Part shown: in pieces, positions 44,097 to 53,562 of the stretch
Layout: each line of letters opens with the position of its first letter
How positions within the stretch are numbered: the first letter of the stretch is position 1
Assembly (NCBI RefSeq): GCF_000316605.1
Contig: NC_019683.1
Location: 3,394,036-3,458,035, forward strand
Origin: [Leptolyngbya] sp. PCC 7376
GTDB lineage: Bacteria; Cyanobacteriota; Cyanobacteriia; Cyanobacteriales; MRBY01
DNA: 64,000 nucleotides
Direction: 5' to 3'
Notes under the pieces: model-generated
Seen by the model: the letters and a program-made list of their open reading frames with translations, nothing else
The model's database searches: none
Told to the model about the DNA's origin: nothing
Made by a program: the position numbers and the translations under genes

Positions 44097-44519
44097 TTGC
44101 TGCTGGCACCAGACGCCCTGAATCCCAATATTTTTCTGTACTTGCCCGTTTCGATCACTATCTCTGCGCTGGTTGCCATTACCCAAAGCTTTTTTGCCAT
44201 CGAGCTGAGTAGTCAACCAAAGCTTTACCCAATTCTCTTCCGCAATATAAAAATGGCTAAATCATTGGCAGCCCATTCCCTCCATTCCCTATCCTTCTAT
44301 GAACGAGGATTTTTGGTAGTGGTGTCTGTGGGAATCTGCCCAATTACTTCGCTACTATTGTTGCTCTCTGTGCCACCGCCAAGTGATTGGCAAAATCTAT
44401 ACTTTGCGTTGGTAGTGCGATTAATTGGCATCGGATTTGGGTTTATCAGTGTATGGGTGTTGGGGCGTACTGTCGTGGAACCTGTGATGGCTCTCAAAAA
44501 AGCGCCACAGTCTTTGTGA
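44097..44519 (+). CDS. Possible small membrane protein (TTG start or 5'-degraded gene)
   Basis: 140 residues from a TTG. The frame is open upstream to about 43992 and reads plausibly (DSLFNPDKLSLQILG), but no ATG or GTG occurs in that extension. It has three to four hydrophobic segments (about residues 10-30, 65-85 and 100-120) and no recognised family. The stop overlaps by 26 bases the end of the convergent ligase gene. It may be the remnant of a longer gene whose 5' end was lost. Confidence 0.4.
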   Translation: MLLAPDALNPNIFLYLPVSITISALVAITQSFFAIELSSQPKLYPILFRNIKMAKSLAAHSLHSLSFYERGFLVVVSVGICPITSLLLLLSVPPPSDWQNLYFALVVRLIGIGFGFISVWVLGRTVVEPVMALKKAPQSL

Positions 44520-46038
44520 GTAGTTTGCGATAGAGAATTTTTCCGTTATGGCAACGGTCAACAGGCATTTTTCTAATGAAGTGAATTTCGTGGGGTTGAG
44601 GGAGTAATTCTTGTAATTCTTGTGGTGCAGGTCGCGTTTTTCGAGTAACAGGCTCAATAAAGATCAGATTTTTCCCTGCATAGTGAATTGCTGCGGCACG
44701 CTTTACTTGCGGATGTTGTTGTAAAAATGTTTCGAGCACAAACGGATAAAGCTGTGAACTCTCAGCGTTACGGCATTCATCACAGCGTCCCACTAACAAA
44801 AGTTGATTGTTTTCGTCGAAATACCCCGCGTCTCCGGTACGATGCCAAATGGTTTCGCCGACTTGGATTTTTGTGTGGCGATCGCCTGCCCCTTGGAGAT
44901 AGCTATTGAGGACATGGTCTCCGGCAACGACGATTTCACCGACTTGGTTTGGGGCAAGGCAAATGGCTTTAAACCAATATGAGCTATAGCTAGAAGCCGA
45001 GTTTTGCAGCGGTAAGACTTTGACTTGAATATCAGGGATGGGTTGACCGACACATAATCCTTTTTGGGTTGGAGAAAGTTGATGTTGGGCGTGAGACAGA
45101 ATACTAATCGGCTCAGCTTCAGTAGAGCCATAGAGAATATGAATACTGGCAGCGGGCATGAATTGCTGTAATCGGCGAAGAAGCCTGGGCATAATCGGCG
45201 CACCACCACTAAAAATTTGCCGCACTGATGGCAGCGCAATATTTTTCCTCTGGCACTCATCTAATAGCCGTTCTAAAAATGCAGGTGAAGCAAGAATGCT
45301 TGTAGGTTGTTTGCGTTGAATTTGCCGAATGATTGGTTTGGGGGCGATCACCGCAGGTTTTTGCAGTTTCCCTTGAGGGATAATCGTGGTTCGTCCAGAT
45401 GCAAGATTAACGAGGGCAAAAATCGGCAGATGAGTTAACTCAATTTGCTGGGGTTTGGGTTGTAAATACTTTGCAAGGATTTGATATTGCTTCAGTAGAA
45501 AGCCATGGCTGCGGACGGCGGCTTTGGGGTTGCCTGTGCTGCCACTAGTAAAGGTAAGTAGGGCAGGATGTTCCGGCTCACAATCGATAATTTTTGATTT
45601 TGGTTGCCAGCAGCGACTTGTCCACCAAATATTGGCGGTGGGGAAAGGCATATCGAGCGTTAGTTTGTGAGGGATGCGTCGTAAGCTTGGCGATCGCCTC
45701 AATAGGGTAAAAGCGAAACTTGGCGCAATCATTGCTTTGGGTTTGCAAAGGTCACAACATTGCTGAAACTGTTTTGCTGTGGCACTCGGTTCGATAAACA
45801 ATGCTAATAATCCCAATCGCCATAACGCGCCGAGGATGATGTATAGTTCTGCCGACATAGGGCAAAATACCAACACAGCATCGCCTTTTTTTAAGCCGTA
45901 TTGCTCTAGAAATGCGGCCCCGCGTGCCGAACGTTCCACTAAAGTGGCAAAGCTCGTCCGTTTATTGTGCCCTTCGATAATCGCAGTGACTGTCGGCTGG
46001 GCGATCGCCTGTTGTTCGAGTAGAGTAAACAGATTCAT
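44494..46038 (-). CDS. AMP-dependent acyl-CoA synthetase/ligase-like protein
   Basis: 514 residues. The adenylation motif is FTSGSTGNPKAA, with YGSTEAEPI, a WHRTGDAG segment and a DECRN region replacing the usual C-terminal signature, so the C-terminal lysine motif looks modified. It belongs to the ANL superfamily and activates an acid as an acyl-adenylate. It overlaps the upstream GNAT gene by four bases (ATGA), so the two are translationally coupled. The substrate is unknown; a role in making an acyl-modified lipid or small molecule is a guess. Confidence 0.82.
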   Translation of the reverse strand: MNLFTLLEQQAIAQPTVTAIIEGHNKRTSFATLVERSARGAAFLEQYGLKKGDAVLVFCPMSAELYIILGALWRLGLLALFIEPSATAKQFQQCCDLCKPKAMIAPSFAFTLLRRSPSLRRIPHKLTLDMPFPTANIWWTSRCWQPKSKIIDCEPEHPALLTFTSGSTGNPKAAVRSHGFLLKQYQILAKYLQPKPQQIELTHLPIFALVNLASGRTTIIPQGKLQKPAVIAPKPIIRQIQRKQPTSILASPAFLERLLDECQRKNIALPSVRQIFSGGAPIMPRLLRRLQQFMPAASIHILYGSTEAEPISILSHAQHQLSPTQKGLCVGQPIPDIQVKVLPLQNSASSYSSYWFKAICLAPNQVGEIVVAGDHVLNSYLQGAGDRHTKIQVGETIWHRTGDAGYFDENNQLLLVGRCDECRNAESSQLYPFVLETFLQQHPQVKRAAAIHYAGKNLIFIEPVTRKTRPAPQELQELLPQPHEIHFIRKMPVDRCHNGKILYRKLLTKTVALF

Positions 46039-46982
46039 AATGTTTTACCGAACAGAGCATAACGTCGAAAAAGCTCGCCGTGGTTGCGAGTCATGTTGTC
46101 ACACAACCCGCCAGATTGGATTAAGGCATAAACTGCTTCTTGAAAGCCCATTTGCATCGATTTTTCGCGGATCTTTTCTAATAAAAGTATTCCCAAACCT
46201 GAATATTTTCTCTCAGGCAAAATCCCTAATGTTTTAAAAATAACTCGAGCATTATTTCTCTGATTTGGATTGAGAAGATCTGGGATGGCTAAAATAAAAC
46301 CAACAATTTTAGTCTGATTTTCTGCGATGAGAATAAGCTCAGGAATAATATATTTCTCTAATCCCAAGTATTGCTCAATAAAATCTTTTTTTGAAATTTG
46401 ACTATAGAGAAAATGAGACTGAAAACTTTGATGGACAACTGGATAGAGATTTTCTAACTCTTGTTCTAAATTAGCAATATCTAAATGCCGAATTGTAATT
46501 CCTAGCTTGGATAATCTTACTGCAATTCTGGGCGATCGCCGATCCGTTGTTTGTAAGTCAGCCACTCGTCGAGAATGATAACTTGAAACCACCTCAAACC
46601 CTTCTTGCGTGAAGACTTGAGGATTGAGAGTTTGGTAGGGCGATTCCAGAAAAAATGGTGGACTATTATCTGTCTCTGTAACCACCCGATATCTTTGCCA
46701 AGTATTGCCATCTATCGGGGCGATCGCCAATTTACAGCCTTGTTTTTTTAATTCTGCGCATCCGTGACGCAATAGAGCAGAAAATTCTTCTTGATTGGTA
46801 GCTGAAATATCGCCTAAATAACCAACTTTTTGATTGTTGAGCTTGGATGTGTTTTGCCACCAGAGAGAATAGGAACCCAAAGTTTGGCGATCGCTATTTT
46901 GTATCACCCAATGAGCATCCGAACCTAACTGATTAGTTTGTTTAAAAGTAAAAGAATTTCTGGGATAAATAGTAACAACCAC
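46035..46982 (-). CDS. GNAT-type N-acetyltransferase family protein
   Basis: 315 residues in two GNAT-like halves. The first has TLGSYSLWW and KKQGCKLAIAPIDG; the second (about residues 165-300) has VGFILAIPDLL and GLGILLLEKIREKSMQMGF, the acetyl-CoA loop. It overlaps the start of the acyl-CoA ligase-like gene by four bases. A GNAT plus ANL pair suggests acylation of an amine with an acid activated by the neighbour. The product is unknown. Confidence 0.75.
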   Translation of the reverse strand: MVVTIYPRNSFTFKQTNQLGSDAHWVIQNSDRQTLGSYSLWWQNTSKLNNQKVGYLGDISATNQEEFSALLRHGCAELKKQGCKLAIAPIDGNTWQRYRVVTETDNSPPFFLESPYQTLNPQVFTQEGFEVVSSYHSRRVADLQTTDRRSPRIAVRLSKLGITIRHLDIANLEQELENLYPVVHQSFQSHFLYSQISKKDFIEQYLGLEKYIIPELILIAENQTKIVGFILAIPDLLNPNQRNNARVIFKTLGILPERKYSGLGILLLEKIREKSMQMGFQEAVYALIQSGGLCDNMTRNHGELFRRYALFGKTL

Positions 46983-47257
46983 AGTGTTTGGATTTCTTCT
47001 ATAAATGACAGTTACAGAAGCTCAGGAAATAGGATGATTCACCTGAATGCTAGCATTTAGCTATAGAAAGTAACGGCGGTTTTTCATAAGTTTATTTGTG
47101 GTTATAGTTTTGAGTCTAAAGATGTGTGATTGTCTTTAAAGCTAACGAAATAAGAAGAGAATACTGTCACTAAATCGATCGAGTGTGGGTTTTCTCAGGA
47201 ATAGTGCATTTGGCGGCGTAAGAAAGATCTATCTGCCGAATATCCACCGTGCTCACC

Positions 47258-47911
47258 ATGCCAGAAACTCCTGAACATCTCAGTAATCAACCCGACAAGC
47301 TCCAACTGAAGCAGTTATTATCCGAACGCAATCAATATCCCGATAGAACAGAGAAAATCGACGAAAAGATTTGGGAGTTGTTTGGTCGCGAAGTTGCGAT
47401 TCTTGTGTTGGATATGTCTGGCTTTTCCCGAATTTCTGCTAAATATGGCATTATTCATTTCCTCGCTATGATTCATCAGATGGAACAGGCTTCATGTCCA
47501 GCGGTGATAGAAAACGGCGGTCAAGTTATTAAGCAAGAAGCCGACAACTTATTTGCGATTTTTCCGCATCCGACCAGAGCTTTAGAAGCTGCCCTTGATA
47601 TTTGTCGGGCGTTTGATGCGATGAATGATGTGTCCCCAGAAGAACGGCATGTCTATGGTTGTATCGGTATTGGCTATGGCAAAACGCTAATTATTGATGA
47701 GAAAGATTTGTTTGGTGCAGAGATGAATATCACTTGCAAGCTAGGGGAAGATCTCGCGGAGAAAAAAGAGATATTGATTACGGCGGATGCCTATAGGGCT
47801 TTACCCAATGACCGATATGCTTGCACACCTAAGTCTTTTTCGATTAGTGGTATGGACTTACAGGGTTATCGTTTTCAGGAATGTCTCTATCCGAACATTA
47901 AGGCTGAATAA
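47258..47911 (+). CDS. Adenylate/guanylate cyclase catalytic-domain protein
   Basis: 217 residues from the ATG at 47258; a GTG three codons earlier is possible. The class III cyclase fold is seen in VAILVLDMSGFSRIS (first metal Asp), GGQVIKQEADNLFAIF (KxEAD, substrate/base region) and IGIGYGKTLI. The second metal Asp is replaced by DNL within EADNLF. A stand-alone catalytic domain without receiver, PAS or GAF domains is unusual. It could be an active cAMP-forming enzyme or a degenerate regulator. Confidence 0.75.
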   Translation: MPETPEHLSNQPDKLQLKQLLSERNQYPDRTEKIDEKIWELFGREVAILVLDMSGFSRISAKYGIIHFLAMIHQMEQASCPAVIENGGQVIKQEADNLFAIFPHPTRALEAALDICRAFDAMNDVSPEERHVYGCIGIGYGKTLIIDEKDLFGAEMNITCKLGEDLAEKKEILITADAYRALPNDRYACTPKSFSISGMDLQGYRFQECLYPNIKAE

Positions 47912-47975
47912 GGGTTTCCACCAATTTCATTTTTGATCTGCCTACACTGGAATTAAGGCATTCAAAGGTGATCAG

Positions 47976-49052
47976 ATGAAAATTGGTGTACCAAAAGAAA
48001 TCAAGGATCAAGAATTTCGGGTTGGCCTAAGCCCCAGCAGTGTAGATGTTTTGGTGAAAGCTGGACATGAGGTTTATGTAGAGCATCAAGCTGGTCTCGG
48101 TTCTGGTTTTACGGATGAGGATTATCAAAAGATTGGGGCAAAGCTTGTTCCTGATCCGGCATCGGCTTGGTCGCAGGAGTTAGTGATTAAGGTAAAAGAG
48201 CCTTTGTCCAGTGAATACAATTTTCTCTACGAAGGCCAACTGTTATTTACCTATCTCCATCTCGCTGCACAACGAGAACTGACTGAGCGGTTAATTGAAT
48301 CCGGCACGACGGCGATCGCCTATGAAACGGTGATGGATGAACAGGGTCGATTGCCATTATTAGCGCCAATGAGCATTATCGCTGGAAGGCTGGCTGTGCA
48401 GTTTGGAGCGCGATATTTAGAAAAACAGCAAGGTGGTAAAGGAGTTTTGCTTGGTGGAGTACCAGGTGTTGCGGCTGGTCGAGTGATGATTCTCGGAGGT
48501 GGCAATGTTGGTACTGAAGCGGCAAAGATGGCGATCGGCCTGGGGGCAGAGGTACAGATTCTTGATATTAATGTTGACCGCTTGAGTTATCTCGAAACGC
48601 TCTTTGGGTCAAGGGTTTCGCTACTCTATAGCAATCCTGCCAATATTCAGAAACATATTAAAGAAGCCAATTTAGTAATTGGGGCAGTGCTTATTCCGGG
48701 GAGACGTGCGCCGATTTTGGTCTCGCGGGATTTGGTGAAAACAATGCAACCAGGTTCTGTGATTGTTGATGTGGCAGTGGATCAAGGGGGCTGTATTGAA
48801 ACGCTTCATGTCACTTCCCATAGTCATCCCACCTATACCGAGGAGGATGTTGTGCATGTCGGTATTCCCAATATGCCCGGTGCTGTGCCTTGGACGGCAA
48901 CTCAAGCGCTCAACAACAGCACTTTGCCCTATGTCCTACAGCTTGCAAATGAAGGATACGAGGCGATCGCCAAAAACAAAGCTCTATTTTATGGTTTAAA
49001 TGTGGACAAAAATACTGTGGTACATTCTTCTCTCCAAGATCTATTTTTTTGA
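47976..49052 (+). CDS. ald: Alanine dehydrogenase
   Basis: 358 residues, normal length. The N-terminus MKIGVPKEIKDQEFRVGLSP is diagnostic. Substrate residues are in VKVKEP and TYLHLAA, and the NAD-binding loop is LGGGNVGTEAAKMA. It interconverts L-alanine and pyruvate with NAD and ammonia. It is preceded by a 64-base gap and followed by a strong terminator. Confidence 0.93.
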   Translation: MKIGVPKEIKDQEFRVGLSPSSVDVLVKAGHEVYVEHQAGLGSGFTDEDYQKIGAKLVPDPASAWSQELVIKVKEPLSSEYNFLYEGQLLFTYLHLAAQRELTERLIESGTTAIAYETVMDEQGRLPLLAPMSIIAGRLAVQFGARYLEKQQGGKGVLLGGVPGVAAGRVMILGGGNVGTEAAKMAIGLGAEVQILDINVDRLSYLETLFGSRVSLLYSNPANIQKHIKEANLVIGAVLIPGRRAPILVSRDLVKTMQPGSVIVDVAVDQGGCIETLHVTSHSHPTYTEEDVVHVGIPNMPGAVPWTATQALNNSTLPYVLQLANEGYEAIAKNKALFYGLNVDKNTVVHSSLQDLFF

Positions 49053-49127
49053 TTTAACTTGAACTAAAAGATTTTTTCTTGATATTCATTGAATTTTGAA
49101 CAGTGAGAAAAAATTTTTTTTTAATAA

Positions 49128-49166
49128 AAAAAGCCTCTGTTATTCCAAAGAAAACAGAGGCTTTTT
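49128..49166 (+). terminator. Intrinsic terminator after ald
   Basis: AAAAAGCCTCTGTT and AACAGAGGCTTTTT form a 14-base stem around an 11-base loop, flanked by A and T tracts, so it may work in both directions. Confidence 0.92.
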
Positions 49167-49697
49167 CCTATGAGATAAGAATTTGAGTATTTATTTTAGC
49201 TGTAAAACACCGCTTTTTTACTGGATTTAGGGGCTATTTCTGATATATTTTTATCTTTTTTGATTTGAGAAAAGATGAATAAGGAGAAAAAAATAACTTT
49301 GAATATATATTCAATTTTTTATATTTAGGCGAAAACAAATATTTTTTAAATCTAGATTTTTATTAGAAAATTTTGATTTATGATTTTTCAGATAATACTT
49401 GAATTGATTTTCTATTTTATTTGTCCATTTTATTTTAGTAAATAAAATTAGCCGATTGGCGATCACCTCAAAAATGCGTCCAAAAAATGATTAAACAAAT
49501 TAAACATAGACAAATCTGCGTATGGATACTCGCTATCCGATTTCTATATGGAAAATCCTGTAGAGGGTTCAATGTCTGTTTCGTGTTTGGCAATGTGAAT
49601 TTCGCGATAAAAATCTAAAAACTCAAGGATTTGGCTTGAGATATAAACTGATAAAAAACTCTTTTTACAAGGCTTTCAAGCTTTTGATTTACAAAAA
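49167..49697. other. AT-rich intergenic region between ald and the TPR gene
   Basis: About 530 bases, very AT-rich with long T runs and few HIP1 sites. I see no frame, repeat or RNA gene that I can defend. Confidence 0.4.
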
Positions 49698-49740
49698 ACT
49701 CTGCTCATCAAATCCTGTGAAAATAAGGAATGAGCAGAGT
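49698..49740 (-). terminator. Intrinsic terminator of the TPR gene
   Basis: ACTCTGCTCAT and ATGAGCAGAGT form an 11-base stem; on the minus strand it is followed by a run of T. It lies about 70 bases after the TPR gene stop. Confidence 0.82.
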
Positions 49741-49809
49741 CTTCAGAAAAATATTTGCTTGTCTTAATGATGATCGCCTTTGTCTAGAAACTTCTAAAAA
49801 GCAATTTGT

Positions 49810-50694
49810 CTAGTTAAAAAGAGTGTTAAGGAATTTTTGGGCACGTGATTGACCTGTTGTATCGCCCTGTTGAGTGAAAAGGTTCAATGCCATTTCTAGG
49901 TCTTGCTTCGCTTGGGCATTATTTCCGAGGGCAGCGAGTGCAATACCGCGATTGTTGTAGGCGATCGCAATGTGGGGGTTGAGCGCGAGAATCCGATTGC
50001 AATCAGCTAATGCTCCTTCGTAGTTGCCTATGCGCACATATAGGCTAGAACGATTTACTAAGGCAATGATGTTGTCCGGATTGAGGATTAAGGCTTGATT
50101 GAAGTCGTTTAAGGCATCGTCCCGTAACCCGGAATTCACAAGAATTAAGCCACGATTAATGTATGGGTCAACCCATTGTGGTGCAAGGGCGATCGCCTGC
50201 GAGAGGTCATTATATGAAAGTTGTGCTTGGCCAAGCTTATGGTGAATGGTGCCACGACCGAAATAAGAGGCGGCAAATTGCGAATCCAGCGCCAATGCTT
50301 GGTTAAAGTCGGCTAAAGCTTCCTGTAGTTGACCGAGTTCACCACGAGCAATACCGCGATTGTTATAGGCCTCTACATAGAGAGAGTTCTTGGAAATAGC
50401 TTCAGTGAATTGCTCGATAGCTTTCTGAAAATCTCCTTGCCCTAATGCAGCAAAGCCTGCTTCATGGGCAATCTCTGCTGGGGTTAACTCTGGCTCTGTG
50501 GGAATTTCTGTTTGTACGTCTGGCGGTGGCGCAGGAGCCTCTTGGGGTGTTTGGGCGATGAGTACAGGTTGGGCAATTGTTGCCGTGCTTCCCATCATGC
50601 CAAGAACTGCGGAATAGCAGGCTATTAGGGTCGCTTCAGGAGCGATCGCCAGTAAGGATTTTTTCAAAGCTTTCTCTAGAACCACTGCGGTCAT
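49810..50694 (-). CDS. TPR-repeat protein, probably exported
   Basis: 294 residues. The N-terminus has a hydrophobic stretch (LLAIAPEATLIACYSAVLGMM, about residues 14-35) and a PQEAPAPPPDVQTE linker. About five TPR units follow from residue 80, with typical AYNNRGIARGELGQ, DFNQALALD and AYNNRGIALAALGN patterns. It would be a periplasmic or thylakoid-associated protein-interaction scaffold; its partner is unknown. It has its own terminator downstream. Confidence 0.82.
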   Translation of the reverse strand: MTAVVLEKALKKSLLAIAPEATLIACYSAVLGMMGSTATIAQPVLIAQTPQEAPAPPPDVQTEIPTEPELTPAEIAHEAGFAALGQGDFQKAIEQFTEAISKNSLYVEAYNNRGIARGELGQLQEALADFNQALALDSQFAASYFGRGTIHHKLGQAQLSYNDLSQAIALAPQWVDPYINRGLILVNSGLRDDALNDFNQALILNPDNIIALVNRSSLYVRIGNYEGALADCNRILALNPHIAIAYNNRGIALAALGNNAQAKQDLEMALNLFTQQGDTTGQSRAQKFLNTLFN

Positions 50695-50944
50695 TACAAT
50701 CTACCATCTACTGCATAGACAACTGTTTTGGGAAAACTGTTCCGCCCACCAGATATTTATCTGACAGTTTTAATCATTCCCATATGGTGATGAAACCCTT
50801 AAATCCATACGCTCCCTAGCTGGATGAATAGCTCATGACAAATGATATTCATCTTACGTACGTGCTCTTAGGTTTCCGATTATAACAAAGCTCTTCTAAA
50901 ACTGGAGGGCGATCGCCATCTATCCAGCCCACAAAATCATTCAA

Positions 50945-50982
50945 AGTCCCCCTTCGATAAGGGGGATTTAGGGGGATCTCCC
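50945..50982. repeat. Short interspersed GC-rich repeat
   Basis: AGTCCCCCTTCGATAAGGGG, then GATTTAGGGGGATCT. The two G/C blocks form an imperfect hairpin. Repeats of this CCCCCTT..AAGGGGG..TTAGGGGGAT form are common in cyanobacterial intergenic regions. It lies just after the stop of the 50986 gene. Confidence 0.7.
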
Positions 50983-50985
50983 CTA

Positions 50986-51345
50986 CTATTGCCGTGTAAA
51001 AGTCATCGTAATCGCCCCTGTATTACCCAGCGTTGCCCCAGAACCGAGAATACTAACCTCACCTTCACCATTAATCTCCACCGATAGTTGCACTTCGCTG
51101 AGGGATAACCCTTTCTTGTGTTCCGCTTCTTCAAACAAGGTTTCGAGAGTCGCGATCATGCCGCTCATTTGGGCTTTGAGAAGTTTGGCATCGATGGGTA
51201 CTCGTTTTAATTTCTTATTACCCACTTGGATAGGTTTTGTCTCTGGCTCGTCATCGAAAGGATTGCTCGCAGTTCGGTCATTGCGTCCGCCTGTTGGGCT
51301 GCTTTCGGGAGTTTCGGTGACGATATAAATTTTGTCATTATTCAT
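50986..51345 (-). CDS. Small peptidase-associated protein (Trypco1/Pepco-like)
   Basis: 119 residues. The first 55 residues are polar and flexible. The last ~60 (LLKAQMSGMIATLETLFEEAE, then LSLSEVQLSVEINGEGEVSI, then a Gly-rich segment and ITMTF) resemble a small beta-rich domain that occurs beside trypsin- and caspase-type proteases in bacterial conflict systems (CU044_2847/Trypco1 or Pepco families). The resemblance is by eye and not certain. It lies about 300 bases downstream of an orthocaspase gene on the same strand, with a MITE-like repeat between them, which supports a shared role. Confidence 0.6.
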   Translation of the reverse strand: MNNDKIYIVTETPESSPTGGRNDRTASNPFDDEPETKPIQVGNKKLKRVPIDAKLLKAQMSGMIATLETLFEEAEHKKGLSLSEVQLSVEINGEGEVSILGSGATLGNTGAITMTFTRQ

Positions 51346-51349
51346 GAGC

Positions 51350-51516
51350 GTAGGATGGGTGGAGACGGGAGAAACTTCTTATTCATTACCGAAAATATTA
51401 TTATCCGTCGTAACCCATCATTGAGAGGTTATAAATCAATGAAAAAGATGGGTTGCGCTCGATGTGAATTGGAAAATGATGCTCAAAAGATTATTTGCTC
51501 GCTCCACCCATCCTAC
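51350..51516. repeat. MITE-like palindromic element with 15-base terminal inverted repeats
   Basis: Perfect terminal repeats GTAGGATGGGTGGAG (51350-51364) and CTCCACCCATCCTAC (51502-51516) enclose a 167-base segment that contains a second inverted pair (AACCCATC 51412-51419 and GATGGGTT 51448-51455). It has no frame. It fits a miniature inverted-repeat element or a long hairpin RNA. It sits between the caspase gene and the small associated gene. Confidence 0.72.
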
Positions 51517-51639
51517 AAATTTGATCGCCTAACGGCGAGAACGATCAGATCAGGCTATTAATTTGTTCAATAACCCTTCAAATCAACATGAGAACTACAA
51601 GAATACTACAAAAACGCGGGAGGGCTAAGGGCAAGAGAG

Positions 51640-53562
51640 CTAAGGGTCTACTGGGAGAGAGCAAGCAACCCGAAAGCCGTAGAAGTAGTACCTGAAATCG
51701 CGCGAAAAGTCGAGACGAATCGCCGACCGACAGAGCCACGGATAGTCGAGCCAAGAACCACCGCGTAATACTTTTGAAGTACTCTTGTCACTAGCACTTT
51801 CCCATACAGAGCCATCATCTGGAGCGTCTTGATAATTGTCATGCCGATCATCTTGACACCATTCCCATACATTACCGTGCATATCGTATAAACCCCATGC
51901 ATTCGGCGGAAACTGACCCACAGGCGTTGTTTCTTCTCTGTATTTCCCCTTTACGCCATCGCCATAGATATAGTTGCCATCGTAGTTCACAATTTCTGAG
52001 CTAATCGTTTTCCCAAAATAAAAAGGTGTTGTTGTCCCTGCCCGGCAAGCATATTCCCACTCCGCCTCTGATGGCAATCTAAGCGTTTTCTTCGTCGCCT
52101 GAGACAGTCGCTCACAAAACTCTTTAACCTCCAGCCAATTGACCCTTTCAATCGGGCGATTATCCCCTTTAAAGTGGGCTGGATCTGAGTTTAAATCCCG
52201 CTCTACCTTCGGCAACATCACCACCCGCTGCCACTGAGTCTGAGTTACCGGATATTTCCCCAGCCAGAATTCTTTGAGAGTAACCTTATGCTGCGGCTTT
52301 TGTGAATCATCTTCGTCTTCCTCGCCATCAGGACAGCCCATCATAAAAATCCCCGCGGGGATTTTGACGAGATCTAGCGTCACCCCATTCCCCAAATCAA
52401 TTGGATAGTATTCAGCCTCTCCTTGATTACGCTCAACGATTTTCCCACGGTCATTCACTTTGACCGTCTCAAAAGAAAAAGTCTGCGTCGGTATTGCAAT
52501 TTTGGTTGGGGGCGGCTCTGGTTCCACTAGCTCCACTATTTCCGGCGGTGTCTCTATCGATGACTGACGGGAACTAGCTACCTGACTTTTCGCCACTTGT
52601 GGGGGAGGAGACAGCTGATTTTGCTGGAGATTTGCTCGCCGCACCGCAATCCTCTGAAGCCCCTTAATCGCTTGAGGATCGACCCGCCGCGAAGCCGCTA
52701 AAACCCTTGTCCATAGCTCTTCCGCAAGATCGAACTCATTTTCTAGCTCCGCTTCCTGAGCATCCAGTTTCAGAGCATTTACATCCGCCAGATTTGCCTT
52801 CTCCGCTAATAGAATCAAATGGGATTTACTGATAGGTTCAATCTTCGTATAGGGCATTTGTAGCGCATTACCTCGCTCATCTACCTTGCCGTGAGTTTTA
52901 CAAAGATTCGGCACTTGGATCTTCAGATGCTGATCCAGACGTTCCACCGTCGCGCAATTTCCTTCGCCATTAATCCGTAGCCCCTGCAACAGCGCGTGGG
53001 TAAATGCCCCTTGCTTCAGCGCATCAATCTCGTAGGACACCTCGCTGGGACTACAGGAGAACATCGTCACAACCCCCTGTTGCTTCTCGTCTCCCACACC
53101 ACGACCATCTCGCGATCCTTCACTGCGGCAAGCATCGATAAACATCACCACATTGCCTGCTCCACTGCGCCGCAGCCGATCCGCGATATTTCGAATCGCT
53201 AACCCTGGACGCTCAATATTGCGGGGATTTGCATTACTCGGTAGCAGATAATCCCGACCATTGATCTGCTTGCCATGCCCCGCAAAAAAGAACCAAAGAT
53301 TATCCTCTGGCTCTAGAAATTTCTTCTCGAAGCGATCAAACAAAAAATTCTCTAAATTGTCGCTAGTGGGCTGTGCCTTAAAAGTTTTCCCTTGCCCTAA
53401 CTGAAGAGCTGCTGCATCATCCGCAAAATAATAAACCTTCTCAAACTGTACCTCATCCCGACAAAAAGCCTGCATCGCTGCCGCATCCTGCACGGCGTAG
53501 TTGAGATCCTGAAAATAGTCGTATTCATTAATGCCAATGCAGATTGCCCAATTTCGGCTCAT
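51640..53562 (-). CDS. Orthocaspase fused to formylglycine-generating-enzyme-like (SUMF1) domain
   Basis: 640 residues. The N-terminal caspase-like peptidase C14 domain (about residues 1-250) has the catalytic His96 in FFFAGHGKQ and Cys145 in FIDACRSEGS, and starts NWAICIGINEY. A helical linker and a Pro-rich stretch (about 250-360) lead to a C-terminal SUMF1/FGE-sulfatase domain (about 395-635, from PAGIFMMGCPDG through GKYPVTQTQW, LPSEAEWEYACRAG and YDMHGNVWEWCQD to VLRGGSWLDY and GFRVAC). Such fusions occur in cyanobacterial orthocaspases. The FGE domain may act as a ligand or target-binding module. Confidence 0.92.
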   Translation of the reverse strand: MSRNWAICIGINEYDYFQDLNYAVQDAAAMQAFCRDEVQFEKVYYFADDAAALQLGQGKTFKAQPTSDNLENFLFDRFEKKFLEPEDNLWFFFAGHGKQINGRDYLLPSNANPRNIERPGLAIRNIADRLRRSGAGNVVMFIDACRSEGSRDGRGVGDEKQQGVVTMFSCSPSEVSYEIDALKQGAFTHALLQGLRINGEGNCATVERLDQHLKIQVPNLCKTHGKVDERGNALQMPYTKIEPISKSHLILLAEKANLADVNALKLDAQEAELENEFDLAEELWTRVLAASRRVDPQAIKGLQRIAVRRANLQQNQLSPPPQVAKSQVASSRQSSIETPPEIVELVEPEPPPTKIAIPTQTFSFETVKVNDRGKIVERNQGEAEYYPIDLGNGVTLDLVKIPAGIFMMGCPDGEEDEDDSQKPQHKVTLKEFWLGKYPVTQTQWQRVVMLPKVERDLNSDPAHFKGDNRPIERVNWLEVKEFCERLSQATKKTLRLPSEAEWEYACRAGTTTPFYFGKTISSEIVNYDGNYIYGDGVKGKYREETTPVGQFPPNAWGLYDMHGNVWEWCQDDRHDNYQDAPDDGSVWESASDKSTSKVLRGGSWLDYPWLCRSAIRLDFSRDFRYYFYGFRVACSLPVDP

